DNA from: JBHJGO01 sp050331715
Lineage (GTDB): Bacteria; Cyanobacteriota; Cyanobacteriia; Cyanobacteriales; Microcoleaceae
DNA: 64,000 bases
Direction: 5' to 3'
Assembly: GCA_050331715.1 (NCBI GenBank)
Contig: JBHJGO010000046.1
Location: 10,184-74,183 of the forward strand
The translations under genes and the position numbers were made by a program. Each line of letters begins with the position of its first letter. Positions within the stretch are counted from its first letter, which is position 1. The notes below the pieces were generated by a model. The model did not search any database. It was not told the origin of the DNA and was given only the letters and a program-made list of their open reading frames with translations. Of the stretch, positions 17,232 to 24,767 are shown in pieces.

Positions 17232-17314
17232 AGATAATTATTGGACGTTGCCCTGTATGAGTATTTTTACTCAGGATGATTGACGACTCTTAGGTCGATA
17301 CATCTTAGGTTGAT

Positions 17315-17423
17315 ATAGCAATCCTGAATCAATTATGAAAAGTACTATGGAGGGGTTTGGGGACTTTCCAAGAAGGGGGCACCGCCCCCTTCACCCTTTT
17401 CACAAATCATTTGTGACTGCTAT
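17315..17423 (+). mobile_element. MITE-like element, copy 2
   Basis: A 109 bp relative of copies 1 and 3. The ends are ATAGCAATCC and TGACTGCTAT, 8 of 10 positions inverted-repeated. The internal hairpin is GAAGGGGGC-ACC-GCCCCCTTC with a perfect 9 bp stem. The right-hand terminal repeat reads TATAG on the minus strand, and that TAG is the stop codon of sipA. Very similar over its whole length to copy 3 in reverse orientation. Confidence 0.8.
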
Positions 17424-17677
17424 ACATCTGTATGCGAAAGATGTGACTCGGTTTCTGGCTCATTGATGGGTTCTAGATACTGGCTTTCCATTAAAAAAGC
17501 ACCTTTCTCAAACTGAACTCCCCAATATCCCCCCGGTCGCCTATCCAAGACAATGCCAATTTCCCCCAGCTTGACTACGTTAGGGGGGCGCAGCATTGGC
17601 ATTGGTTCGGCAGTTTTAATGTATTCCGGCAGTGCCACCACTCGTACTTTCTGGTGAATCTTAAATTCTTTTGTCAT
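17420..17677 (-). CDS. sipA: NblS-interacting regulator SipA (DUF3148)
   Basis: SipA is a small SH3-like protein that binds the ATP domain of the sensor kinase NblS (Hik33) and modulates the high-light/nutrient-stress response. The frame shows VRVVALPEYIKTAEPMPMLR then PPNVVKLGEIGIVLD and GGYWGVQFEKGAFLMESQYLE, the whole DUF3148 core. I take the ATG at 17677 (MTKEFKIHQKV, 85 aa) instead of the longer frame from 17704, since the family begins there. The C-terminal tail runs into a MITE-like element, whose terminal repeat provides the stop codon. Divergent from the lysR gene, 79 bases between starts. Confidence 0.85.
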   Translation of the reverse strand: MTKEFKIHQKVRVVALPEYIKTAEPMPMLRPPNVVKLGEIGIVLDRRPGGYWGVQFEKGAFLMESQYLEPINEPETESHLSHTDV

Positions 17678-17756
17678 AATCTGCGGGTAAATGAGTACTA
17701 TCAATTTATTGGATACTTGTCTGATTCAGCATCCCCTAGCTAATGTTAAGGACAAT

Positions 17757-18689
17757 ATGAATCCTCAACGACTCAAATTTTCTCAACTCCGGGCACTGAT
17801 CGCTGTTGCAGAATGTAGAAACTTTGGTGAGGCGGCCTCACAGTTAAACCTATCTCAATCTACCATCAGCCATGCGATCGCTAGTTTGGAAGAGGAGCTG
17901 GGAGTTGTTCTACTGCAGCGGGGTCGCCATGGCGCTAATCTGACCCCTGTAGGTCAGCGGATTCTGGCCCAAGCTCGGCAGATTGAAGGACTGATTGATC
18001 AGATTGTGGCGGAGGCCAACCGAGAGCGAGGATTACATGGCGGAACCGTTCGAGTCGTTTCATTTCGCAGCGTTGCAACCCATGTTTTGCCAATGGTGAT
18101 TGCCCAATTTCGACAGCAGTTTCCTAGCATTTCCATCACCCTGTCAGAGGTGGATGATACAACCGAGATGGAACAGCAGGTGCGGGAAGGGCGGGCGGAT
18201 ATCTGCTTTACTTATCTGCCCACAAGTGATGAATTTGAAGCCTGGGAGGTTCTGCGCGATCGCTACATTGTTCTCTTGCCGCCTGATTCTGAAGTGGAAA
18301 ATGCACACCTGACCTGGGAACAACTCGTTTCCTATCCCTTGATCATGACAAGCGTGAGTTCTTGCTCTCAAATCATCCGCAACTATCTCAAGCAACAGAA
18401 TTTTCAGGTTAATGTTGCCTATCAAGTTCGAGAAGATTCAACGATTATTAGCATGATCAGGCAGGGCTTGGGTGTAGGGATTCTGCCGCGTCTAGCAGCA
18501 GAGCCGGTTCCGGACAAACTGCAAGTGTGCCAACTACCTTCTAACCTGGAACGAGTCATTGGTGTAGCAATTTTAAAGAGTGGTCTGCATTCTCCTGCGG
18601 TGTATGCATTTCTGGACGCCTTGAAGCAGTTTCGCTACTCGCAATATGCGGAGGTTGATGTGTTGAACTCTGTATCCGGTGGTTCCTGA
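17757..18689 (+). CDS. LysR family transcriptional regulator
   Basis: A 310-residue LysR-type regulator. The N-terminal winged helix-turn-helix reads FSQLRALIAVAECRNFGEAA then LNLSQSTISHAIASLEEELG, and residues about 95-300 form the periplasmic-binding-protein-like effector domain. The ATG at 17757 is preceded by AAGGA at 7 bases; the frame stays open to 17691 but the N-terminal extension is not typical. Divergent from sipA, the classical LysR geometry, so it may regulate sipA, itself or both. The effector is unknown; the nitrogen-linked surroundings (pirA, amt) make a nitrogen or carbon signal possible but this is a guess. Confidence 0.9.
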   Translation: MNPQRLKFSQLRALIAVAECRNFGEAASQLNLSQSTISHAIASLEEELGVVLLQRGRHGANLTPVGQRILAQARQIEGLIDQIVAEANRERGLHGGTVRVVSFRSVATHVLPMVIAQFRQQFPSISITLSEVDDTTEMEQQVREGRADICFTYLPTSDEFEAWEVLRDRYIVLLPPDSEVENAHLTWEQLVSYPLIMTSVSSCSQIIRNYLKQQNFQVNVAYQVREDSTIISMIRQGLGVGILPRLAAEPVPDKLQVCQLPSNLERVIGVAILKSGLHSPAVYAFLDALKQFRYSQYAEVDVLNSVSGGS

Positions 18690-18698
18690 TTGATTTTT

Positions 18699-18893
18699 CT
18701 ATTTGACCTTGATGGTTCCCCGTCTGACTGAACGCAACAGACGATCAATCGAGCCGTACTCCTCGCGAGTGAGAGAATCGCTGAGAATCGCTGCCATCAG
18801 ACCATATCGATCAGACTCAGTCAGGCAGTATGTGTCTGCTACTGAGGCAAGAATTTCATTGACAGCACCGGGTAAGAGATTGACTTGCAGCAT
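18699..18893 (-). CDS. Small conserved-looking hypothetical protein (64 aa)
   Basis: A helical acidic/basic protein beginning MLQVNLLPGAVNEILASVA and ending in a basic SVRRGTIKVK. The central TESDRYGLMAAILSDSLTREEYGSIDRLLR looks like a short helical bundle, resembling small cyanobacterial proteins of unknown function. It is convergent with lysR, only 9 bases between stops. No known motif. Confidence 0.65.
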   Translation of the reverse strand: MLQVNLLPGAVNEILASVADTYCLTESDRYGLMAAILSDSLTREEYGSIDRLLRSVRRGTIKVK

Positions 18894-19104
18894 GGGGGTT
18901 TCTGATTAACGCCATGGATTCATTATGTCTGAGTTTGAAAGCTGACAGAGAGATCAAGATCACCTCCCACAGGGACAGTTGCGGTTCCCGAAGCATGCTC
19001 CTTAGCATCGGGCGATCCAGGTACAGAATCGTAGTACCTTCTAATCCCTAACTTCGGGATGGTTGAATTCGGAGAATGGGCGATTCAATTAAGTTTTGCC
19101 GCTT

Positions 19105-19914
19105 TTAATCCTGTTGCAGGATTTTTAAAACTTGGCGGGCGAGTTCCATGCCTTTCTGGAAATCCAAATTTCCCCCGTAATAAAAGGTTTCCACTGCATT
19201 AACCAAATTCTCTGGTAGTGCAGGTTCTCGGTGAATTAGCAGCGTTCTTTCTGGAAAAAGTCCTAAGCAAGCCCCCAGATCCAGGTGAGCCAACACATTA
19301 GCTGAACTGTCTGGAGCCGCTTGAGGAGGCAGACAGATAATCGCGCTCCCACAGGAACGAATTCCATCAATTCTAGAACTCACCGTTGCCAAGGGATTAA
19401 GCTGATTTTGATCCGTTGGCTTCAAGTTGTCCATCTCCGATGCCAGCCCCCCTAGCATTCCGAATACCGTTTCAATTTGCTCCAGGATTTGGGGATCGTC
19501 GTAGGAAACGAAGATCATCGAGGAACGATGTTGACGAGGCTTGTCTGGAACCAGACTGAGGTTGGATTCAAAGGGGGTCTGTCGTTCTTCTTCCAATAGA
19601 TTTTCTTCTATAATCTGAACCACCTGGAGTAGTGTGGCCTTTCCCTCCTCGAAGTCGCTATTTTTAACGGCTCTACGACGAACACTCAATAGCCCCTTGC
19701 CTTCTTTGAACAGCAGGTCAACCTTTGAATGGGGAAAGTAGCTGGCAGCTTCCTCTGCCAAGTCCTCCAATCTATCGAGCAACCTCGAAAACTCACGGGT
19801 TAGATCTTCAGGACGACCTGTTCTAAAATTTTTCTCGGCAAAGTTACCATAATTTGCCTCACTCAACCCTGATTTGATAGCACTGGCTTTCGCCCGCATT
19901 TCAGATATATTCAT
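19105..19914 (-). CDS. Hypothetical protein with possible TIR-like C-terminal domain, overlapping amt
   Basis: The first ~130 residues are helical and charged (FSRLLDRLEDLAEEAASYF). The C-terminal ~140 residues start with a strand (SSMIFVSYDD), then alternating helices and strands, and contain NVLAHLDLGACLGLFPERTL followed by a HREPALPENLVNAV segment. That resembles TIR-like predicted nucleotide-binding domains, where a Glu-Leu-Gly stands before a G-rich helix and a P-x-D/N-L follows. Here the usual Glu position is Asp (LDLG), so NADase activity is doubtful. The start codon overlaps the end of the ammonium transporter by 14 bases, implying translational coupling. Function unknown; a role tied to ammonium transport is inference. 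Confidence 0.6.
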   Translation of the reverse strand: MNISEMRAKASAIKSGLSEANYGNFAEKNFRTGRPEDLTREFSRLLDRLEDLAEEAASYFPHSKVDLLFKEGKGLLSVRRRAVKNSDFEEGKATLLQVVQIIEENLLEEERQTPFESNLSLVPDKPRQHRSSMIFVSYDDPQILEQIETVFGMLGGLASEMDNLKPTDQNQLNPLATVSSRIDGIRSCGSAIICLPPQAAPDSSANVLAHLDLGACLGLFPERTLLIHREPALPENLVNAVETFYYGGNLDFQKGMELARQVLKILQQD

Positions 19915-21382
19915 CAGTTCCTTCCTGTGTTTCTAGGGATAGATAGGCATATTCACCGTGCTCTGACCAATCCAAACCCCCGATTTCCTCTTCTTCAGAG
20001 ACTCTAATGGGGCTAAGAGAGTTCAGCAAACTGAGTAACAACCATACAGAACCGAAGGCCCATGCAGGAATCAGCAATACGCCTATGATTTGAATGCCAA
20101 GATTAATATTGGCAATTCCGAAACATCCAACCGCCAGTCCACCCCACATGCCACAGAGGCCATGAACTGGAATCGCGCCGACCGCATCATCGATTTTGAG
20201 GACAAATAGCAGGTTCACTCCGCCAATCACAATTAATCCAGCGAAGATCCCGATAATCAAGGATTGGGGTGGACTGACGACATCACAAGCAGCGGTAATC
20301 GCGACTAGCCCGCCCAAAATCCCATTGAGAACACTGGAGAGGTCGATTCTACACCTATTCCTGAACCAGCGATAAACCATAACGGTGAGGGCACTGGAAC
20401 AGGCTGAAATTGTGGTATTCAGTGCAATTCTGCCCAAAATTTCAGGAGAGCGCAGGTTGACATCTCCGATAATCCCCAAGGCACTCCCTACATTAAAGCC
20501 GTACCAACCCAACCACAAAACGAACATACCTATGGCAGCAAGGGGCAAGCTATGGCCAGACAAATGATTCTCCTCAGCTTTAGATAGCTTTTCCCAATCT
20601 CCAAACTTTCCAGCACGGGGTTTTAAGATCAAAACTACTGCTAGAGCCGCTCCCCCTCCAAGAGCATGTACTCCTAAAGCACCGGAAAAATCATGCAAAC
20701 CCAAAGTGCCTAACCAACCGCCACCCCAAATCCAGTATCCGCTGATGGGATAGACAAGACCTGTGATGATGACTGTTAATACTAAGTAAGCCCAGGGCTT
20801 AATTCGACCTGCGATCGCGCCAGAACAGATCGTTGTGGTTGTAGCGGCAAAGGCCGCTTGGAAGAAGAAATCAATGTAAACCGACAAATGTTCGGCCCCA
20901 TCCCTGGGAAATAGGGTATCGAGCATGATGTAAGGCAAGCTAATCCCCATAAAGCCAGGAATTCCCAAGACGTAGGCCGATTCACAGGTTACCTCTGGGC
21001 GGTACATCAGAGCATAGCCAAAGGCAAAGTAAATAATGATTCCTAAACAGGCATCAGCAACGTTTTTGAAGAGAACGTTGACAGTATTTTTGGCTGCATT
21101 GAAACCAGCCTCTAGCATGGCAAAGCCCAATAGCATGGAGAGAACCAGCACTGCTGCCACCAATACCCAAAGATTATTGACTGCATTTTCTAAGGTATTA
21201 GTGGTCGCAGGATCAACCGCACTACAGGGAAGCTGACTTTGCAGATCTTGTGCAGGGGATGCAGAGGAAAAAATTGCGGAAAAAATTGCAATTCCGGCTG
21301 CTATGGTAAATGGTTTAATCCACGGTCTAAATCTCACCAAGCTTATTCTAATTCGTTGTCGATTCACTCTTTTGATGACCAT
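19901..21382 (-). CDS. amt: Ammonium transporter (Amt family)
   Basis: A membrane channel that takes up ammonium. A hydrophobic N-terminal segment (PFTIAAGIAIFSAIFSSASPA) followed by an AQD-like site looks like a signal peptide, then about eleven membrane segments begin with WVLVAAVLVLSMLLGFAMLEAGF. The twin pore histidines are in LGVHALGGGAAL and AIPVHGLCGMWGG. Length is 493 residues, slightly longer than usual because of the leader and an acidic tail (RVSEEEEIGGLDWSEHGEYAY). PII-type proteins normally gate such channels. I found no GTA-N8-TAC box in the upstream 480 bases. The next gene overlaps its 3' end. Confidence 0.95.
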   Translation of the reverse strand: MVIKRVNRQRIRISLVRFRPWIKPFTIAAGIAIFSAIFSSASPAQDLQSQLPCSAVDPATTNTLENAVNNLWVLVAAVLVLSMLLGFAMLEAGFNAAKNTVNVLFKNVADACLGIIIYFAFGYALMYRPEVTCESAYVLGIPGFMGISLPYIMLDTLFPRDGAEHLSVYIDFFFQAAFAATTTTICSGAIAGRIKPWAYLVLTVIITGLVYPISGYWIWGGGWLGTLGLHDFSGALGVHALGGGAALAVVLILKPRAGKFGDWEKLSKAEENHLSGHSLPLAAIGMFVLWLGWYGFNVGSALGIIGDVNLRSPEILGRIALNTTISACSSALTVMVYRWFRNRCRIDLSSVLNGILGGLVAITAACDVVSPPQSLIIGIFAGLIVIGGVNLLFVLKIDDAVGAIPVHGLCGMWGGLAVGCFGIANINLGIQIIGVLLIPAWAFGSVWLLLSLLNSLSPIRVSEEEEIGGLDWSEHGEYAYLSLETQEGTDEYI

Positions 21383-21859
21383 TGGATTATCTGACTCGCT
21401 CCAATTGTTTCTACATAGTTTATTCTTCGAAGCACCGCTGAATCAGGGTTATTTGTTATTTGTCATGGGTCATTAGTTATTGGTTGTTGGTTGATTGCAA
21501 AACCAGCTATAGTTGTGGCCTTCACGTTTAATGGTCTAGAAAACTCTCACGCAAATTCGTCCCCTTCGTAGAGGGAGATCAAGGGAGGATCAATACAGTG
21601 TTCAGGAAATTGATCGAACTATATCAACCCTCTCCTTTACTGAAAAATCACCGATGAGAATCTAGCTCACCACAAACTACAACAGCTTTTACAACCCAAA
21701 TAACAGCCCCATCTTTGGAGCCTTTCAAAACCTAAACCAACTAAAAAATCTTATTCCAAGTACTAACCGAGAACTAGGAAAGAGGTGATGCTGTTACCCT
21801 AGTCATGAATAACCCACTAATAATGCTAATCAAGATTTTGATCAACGACAAGACCATGG
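21383..21859. other. Spacer between lysC and amt
   Basis: 477 bases with no gene seen. It holds the six-unit heptanucleotide repeat listed separately and the amt promoter region, as well as the 3' end of the lysC transcript. I saw no NtcA consensus. Confidence 0.5.
21452..21493. repeat. Heptanucleotide tandem repeat (six units)
   Basis: Six adjacent 7 bp units of the degenerate form TTNGTYA, namely TTTGTTA, TTTGTCA, TGGGTCA, TTAGTTA, TTGGTTG and TTGGTTG. This is the short tandemly repeated type known in filamentous cyanobacteria. It lies 70 bases upstream of the amt start. Confidence 0.8.
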
Positions 21860-23674
21860 CTAAGCTACCGCAGAGCTGACCGTGTTCAAATGACCGGATA
21901 ACCCAAAGGCCGAATGAATCGTTTGCAAGGCTTTGACTCCTTCCGCCTCATCCACGACACAACTAATCTTAATTTCTGATGTCGCAATCATTGAGATATT
22001 AATCTGTTCCTGGGCCAGAGCCTCGAACATTCGGGCCGCTACACCTGGAAAATTCACCATTCCAGCTCCCACGGCACTGACTTTGGCGATCGCCCGATTC
22101 ACCACCAATTCTCCGCAACCCAGTTCAGTGATAATCTGTTGCAGCAGTTTCTCTGCCTCATCTGCATCGGTCTGGGCCACGGTGAAAGCGATATCACGGG
22201 TTAAAACGTCTCCAACACGGTGACACCGTTGGGACTGGATGATCATATCAACGCTGATATTGTGTTCGGCTAGCACAGCAAAAATGTGAGCGGCCCTGCC
22301 GGGGTGATCTGGGACATAGCGAATGGCCAGGCGAGCTTGATTTCGATCCAGGGCAACACCTCGAACGGCGGGAAGAGTGGGGTCTGAGGTTTGAGCGTTA
22401 TTTTGAACCGATTCCGCGTTTGCTTCTAGCTCAAAGCAGTGTCGAAGCGTTTCAACCGCCCGTTGACAATCCGCTGCTGCCACCACACAACTAACTTTCA
22501 CCTCCGAGGTAGAGATCATCTGAATATTAATGCCCGCTTCCGCCAGGGCTGTGAACATCTGAGCCGCCACTTTGGGACGACCAATCATGCCTGCCCCTGC
22601 AATGCTGACCTTGGCGATGGGGGTATCGTCGGCCTTGACTTCTGGGTGGCCCAGTTTTTCCTCAAGTGTGCCCAGGGTCGGTAGAATGGCCTCAGCCACG
22701 GCGATGGCAGGTTTGAAGCAGCCCTGTGTCACGGTGAAAGTGATGTCGTTGATATTGCTCTCGTGGATGGATTGAATGATCAAGTCAACATTTAAGTCTT
22801 GGGTTGCGATGCCCCCGAACAGCTTGGCGGCAATCCCAGGGCGATCTGGGACGCGAAGTAGGGAAACAGCGGACTGATCACTATCCAGCTCAACGGCATC
22901 TACCGGATGGGTTAGCTCCAAGCCCTCAAGCGGTCGAGATTGGCGGGCAGGAGAAACCACACGGGTTCCAGGTTCATCACTCCAACTCGACCGCACCACC
23001 AGGGGCATACCGTAATTTCGAGCAATTTCCACGGCGCGGGGATGGAGGACTTTGGCTCCCAGGCTAGCCAGTTCTAGCATCTCATCGCAGGTAATCTGAT
23101 CCATCAACTGGGCTTCGGGAACAATCCGGGGATCTGTGGTTAGAATCCCAGGAACATCGGTGTAGATTTCACACTGGTCGGCTTGTAGAGCTGCCGCCAG
23201 CGCGACGGCTGAAGTGGCTGAACCGCCACGCCCCAGGGTCGTAATTTCCAGGTCTCGCCCGGTAATTCCCTGAAATCCAGCCACCACGACTACCTTGCCC
23301 CGATCCAGGTGTCGTTGCAGGCGTTCGGTTTTGATATGCAAGATTCGAGCGCGGGTATGCTCAGCCTCGGTGACAATCCCCACCTGGCCCCCTGTCATTG
23401 AAATTGCGGGTTGACCTAGCTCTTGCAGGGCCATGCTGAGGAGGGCAATGCTGACCTGTTCTCCAGTCGAGAGTAACATGTCCATCTCTCGGCGATTCGG
23501 CGTGCTGGAAATTTCGTGGGCCAGCTTGACCAGGCCATCGGTCGTTTTTCCCATGGCAGAGACGACGACTACCACCGAATGTTCTTGGGCTGCTTTCGCA
23601 ACTCTCTGGGCTACAGCCTGAATCCGCTCTACAGAACCAACCGATGTACCGCCGAATTTTTGAACAACTAACAT
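21860..23674 (-). CDS. lysC: Aspartate kinase
   Basis: Phosphorylates aspartate, the first step to lysine, threonine and methionine. The kinase domain starts VQKFGGTSVGSVERI and contains VVAGFQGIT and the TLGRGGSATSAVALAA substrate loop (residues 1-245). Then come four ACT domains in two pairs (about 270-430 and 440-600), the layout of cyanobacterial enzymes, where end-product lysine and threonine bind. The 604-residue length fits. Transcribed alone, divergent from purC with 112 bases between the starts. Confidence 0.96.
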   Translation of the reverse strand: MLVVQKFGGTSVGSVERIQAVAQRVAKAAQEHSVVVVVSAMGKTTDGLVKLAHEISSTPNRREMDMLLSTGEQVSIALLSMALQELGQPAISMTGGQVGIVTEAEHTRARILHIKTERLQRHLDRGKVVVVAGFQGITGRDLEITTLGRGGSATSAVALAAALQADQCEIYTDVPGILTTDPRIVPEAQLMDQITCDEMLELASLGAKVLHPRAVEIARNYGMPLVVRSSWSDEPGTRVVSPARQSRPLEGLELTHPVDAVELDSDQSAVSLLRVPDRPGIAAKLFGGIATQDLNVDLIIQSIHESNINDITFTVTQGCFKPAIAVAEAILPTLGTLEEKLGHPEVKADDTPIAKVSIAGAGMIGRPKVAAQMFTALAEAGINIQMISTSEVKVSCVVAAADCQRAVETLRHCFELEANAESVQNNAQTSDPTLPAVRGVALDRNQARLAIRYVPDHPGRAAHIFAVLAEHNISVDMIIQSQRCHRVGDVLTRDIAFTVAQTDADEAEKLLQQIITELGCGELVVNRAIAKVSAVGAGMVNFPGVAARMFEALAQEQINISMIATSEIKISCVVDEAEGVKALQTIHSAFGLSGHLNTVSSAVA

Positions 23675-23786
23675 AGCTAAGTTTGAGTCGCTAGAACAAC
23701 ACCAAGATCCTTAAGAACCCGTCACAGGATTACCATAATAGTTCAATAATTTTAACTGACGGACAGGATAGACAGAGAAAAGAACA

Positions 23787-24536
23787 ATGACTCACCAGGA
23801 ACAACTCTACGAAGGCAAAGCAAAGATTATCTACAAGACAGATGATCCAGAGGTCTTGCTGGCCCACTACAAAGATGATGCAACTGCCTTTAACGCTCAA
23901 AAACGGGGCACGATAGTCGGAAAAGGAGAGATTAACTGTACGATCTCAACCCATCTATTTCAGTTGCTAGAGGATCGCGGAATTCCTACCCACTGGATCG
24001 AAACCTCAGCGGCGAATGAAATGCGAATGCGACGGGTGACGATTGTCCCGGTTGAAGTGATTGTTCGCAATATTGCAGCGTGGAGCCTGTGCAAGCAAAC
24101 CGGAATTCCTCTGGGCACGGTGCTGGAGCCGACCCTGGTGGAGTATTGCTATAAAAATGATGATCTAGGCGATCCCCTGCTCACCCGTGACCGATTACTG
24201 CTGATGCAGCTCGCCACGTCCGAGGAATTAGCAGAAATTAGAACCCTATCTCTGAAAATCAATCAAGTTCTGACTGAGTTTTTTAATAGTTGTCAGATTA
24301 CCCTGGTGGACTTCAAATTGGAATTTGGCAAAACTTCAGACCAGCAGATTGTTCTAGCAGATGAAATTAGTCCGGATACCTGCCGCCTTTGGGATCAAAC
24401 CCAAACCGACCCGGATCAACGGGTTTTAGACAAAGATCGTTTCCGCCATGACCTGGGTAATGTAGAATTTGCTTACCAACAAGTTCTGGAACGAGTTTTG
24501 GCACAGGTTCAGGCTTCAACCAAAGCTCAAATCTGA
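23787..24536 (+). CDS. purC: Phosphoribosylaminoimidazole-succinocarboxamide synthase
   Basis: Joins CAIR and aspartate with ATP to give SAICAR in purine synthesis. The start YEGKAKIIYKTDDPE and the DATAFN loop are conserved, the middle signature reads PVEVIVRNIAAWSL, and LVDFKLEFGK and DEISPDTCRLWD mark the C-terminal half. The 249-residue length is normal for the single-domain bacterial enzyme. GAGAAAAGAAC precedes the ATG. It precedes the Omp85 gene by about 200 bases in the same direction, an association seen elsewhere in cyanobacteria. Confidence 0.96.
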   Translation: MTHQEQLYEGKAKIIYKTDDPEVLLAHYKDDATAFNAQKRGTIVGKGEINCTISTHLFQLLEDRGIPTHWIETSAANEMRMRRVTIVPVEVIVRNIAAWSLCKQTGIPLGTVLEPTLVEYCYKNDDLGDPLLTRDRLLLMQLATSEELAEIRTLSLKINQVLTEFFNSCQITLVDFKLEFGKTSDQQIVLADEISPDTCRLWDQTQTDPDQRVLDKDRFRHDLGNVEFAYQQVLERVLAQVQASTKAQI

Positions 24537-24767
24537 GGGGGAGAGGGTTTAAGACCATTGATATAGGGGTGAAATCAGAATGTTGGTTTAAATCACCCAG
24601 TTTCGGGAAACGGAATAATAGGGTAAAATTTCACAGTTTGTCGGGTCTTGTCTGCCGGAGATACGGTTCTAGCGAGTTTACAGAATTCATTCTGAATTGA
24701 GTAACCTCGTTGGAGGTATCCTGTCAACGGCTCTTTTGGTGTGTGGAACGTGAGAATATATAGTCAT

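Noticed and set aside
21383..21859. NtcA site in the amt promoter region
   Set aside because: No GTA-N8-TAC match was found by eye in the interval.
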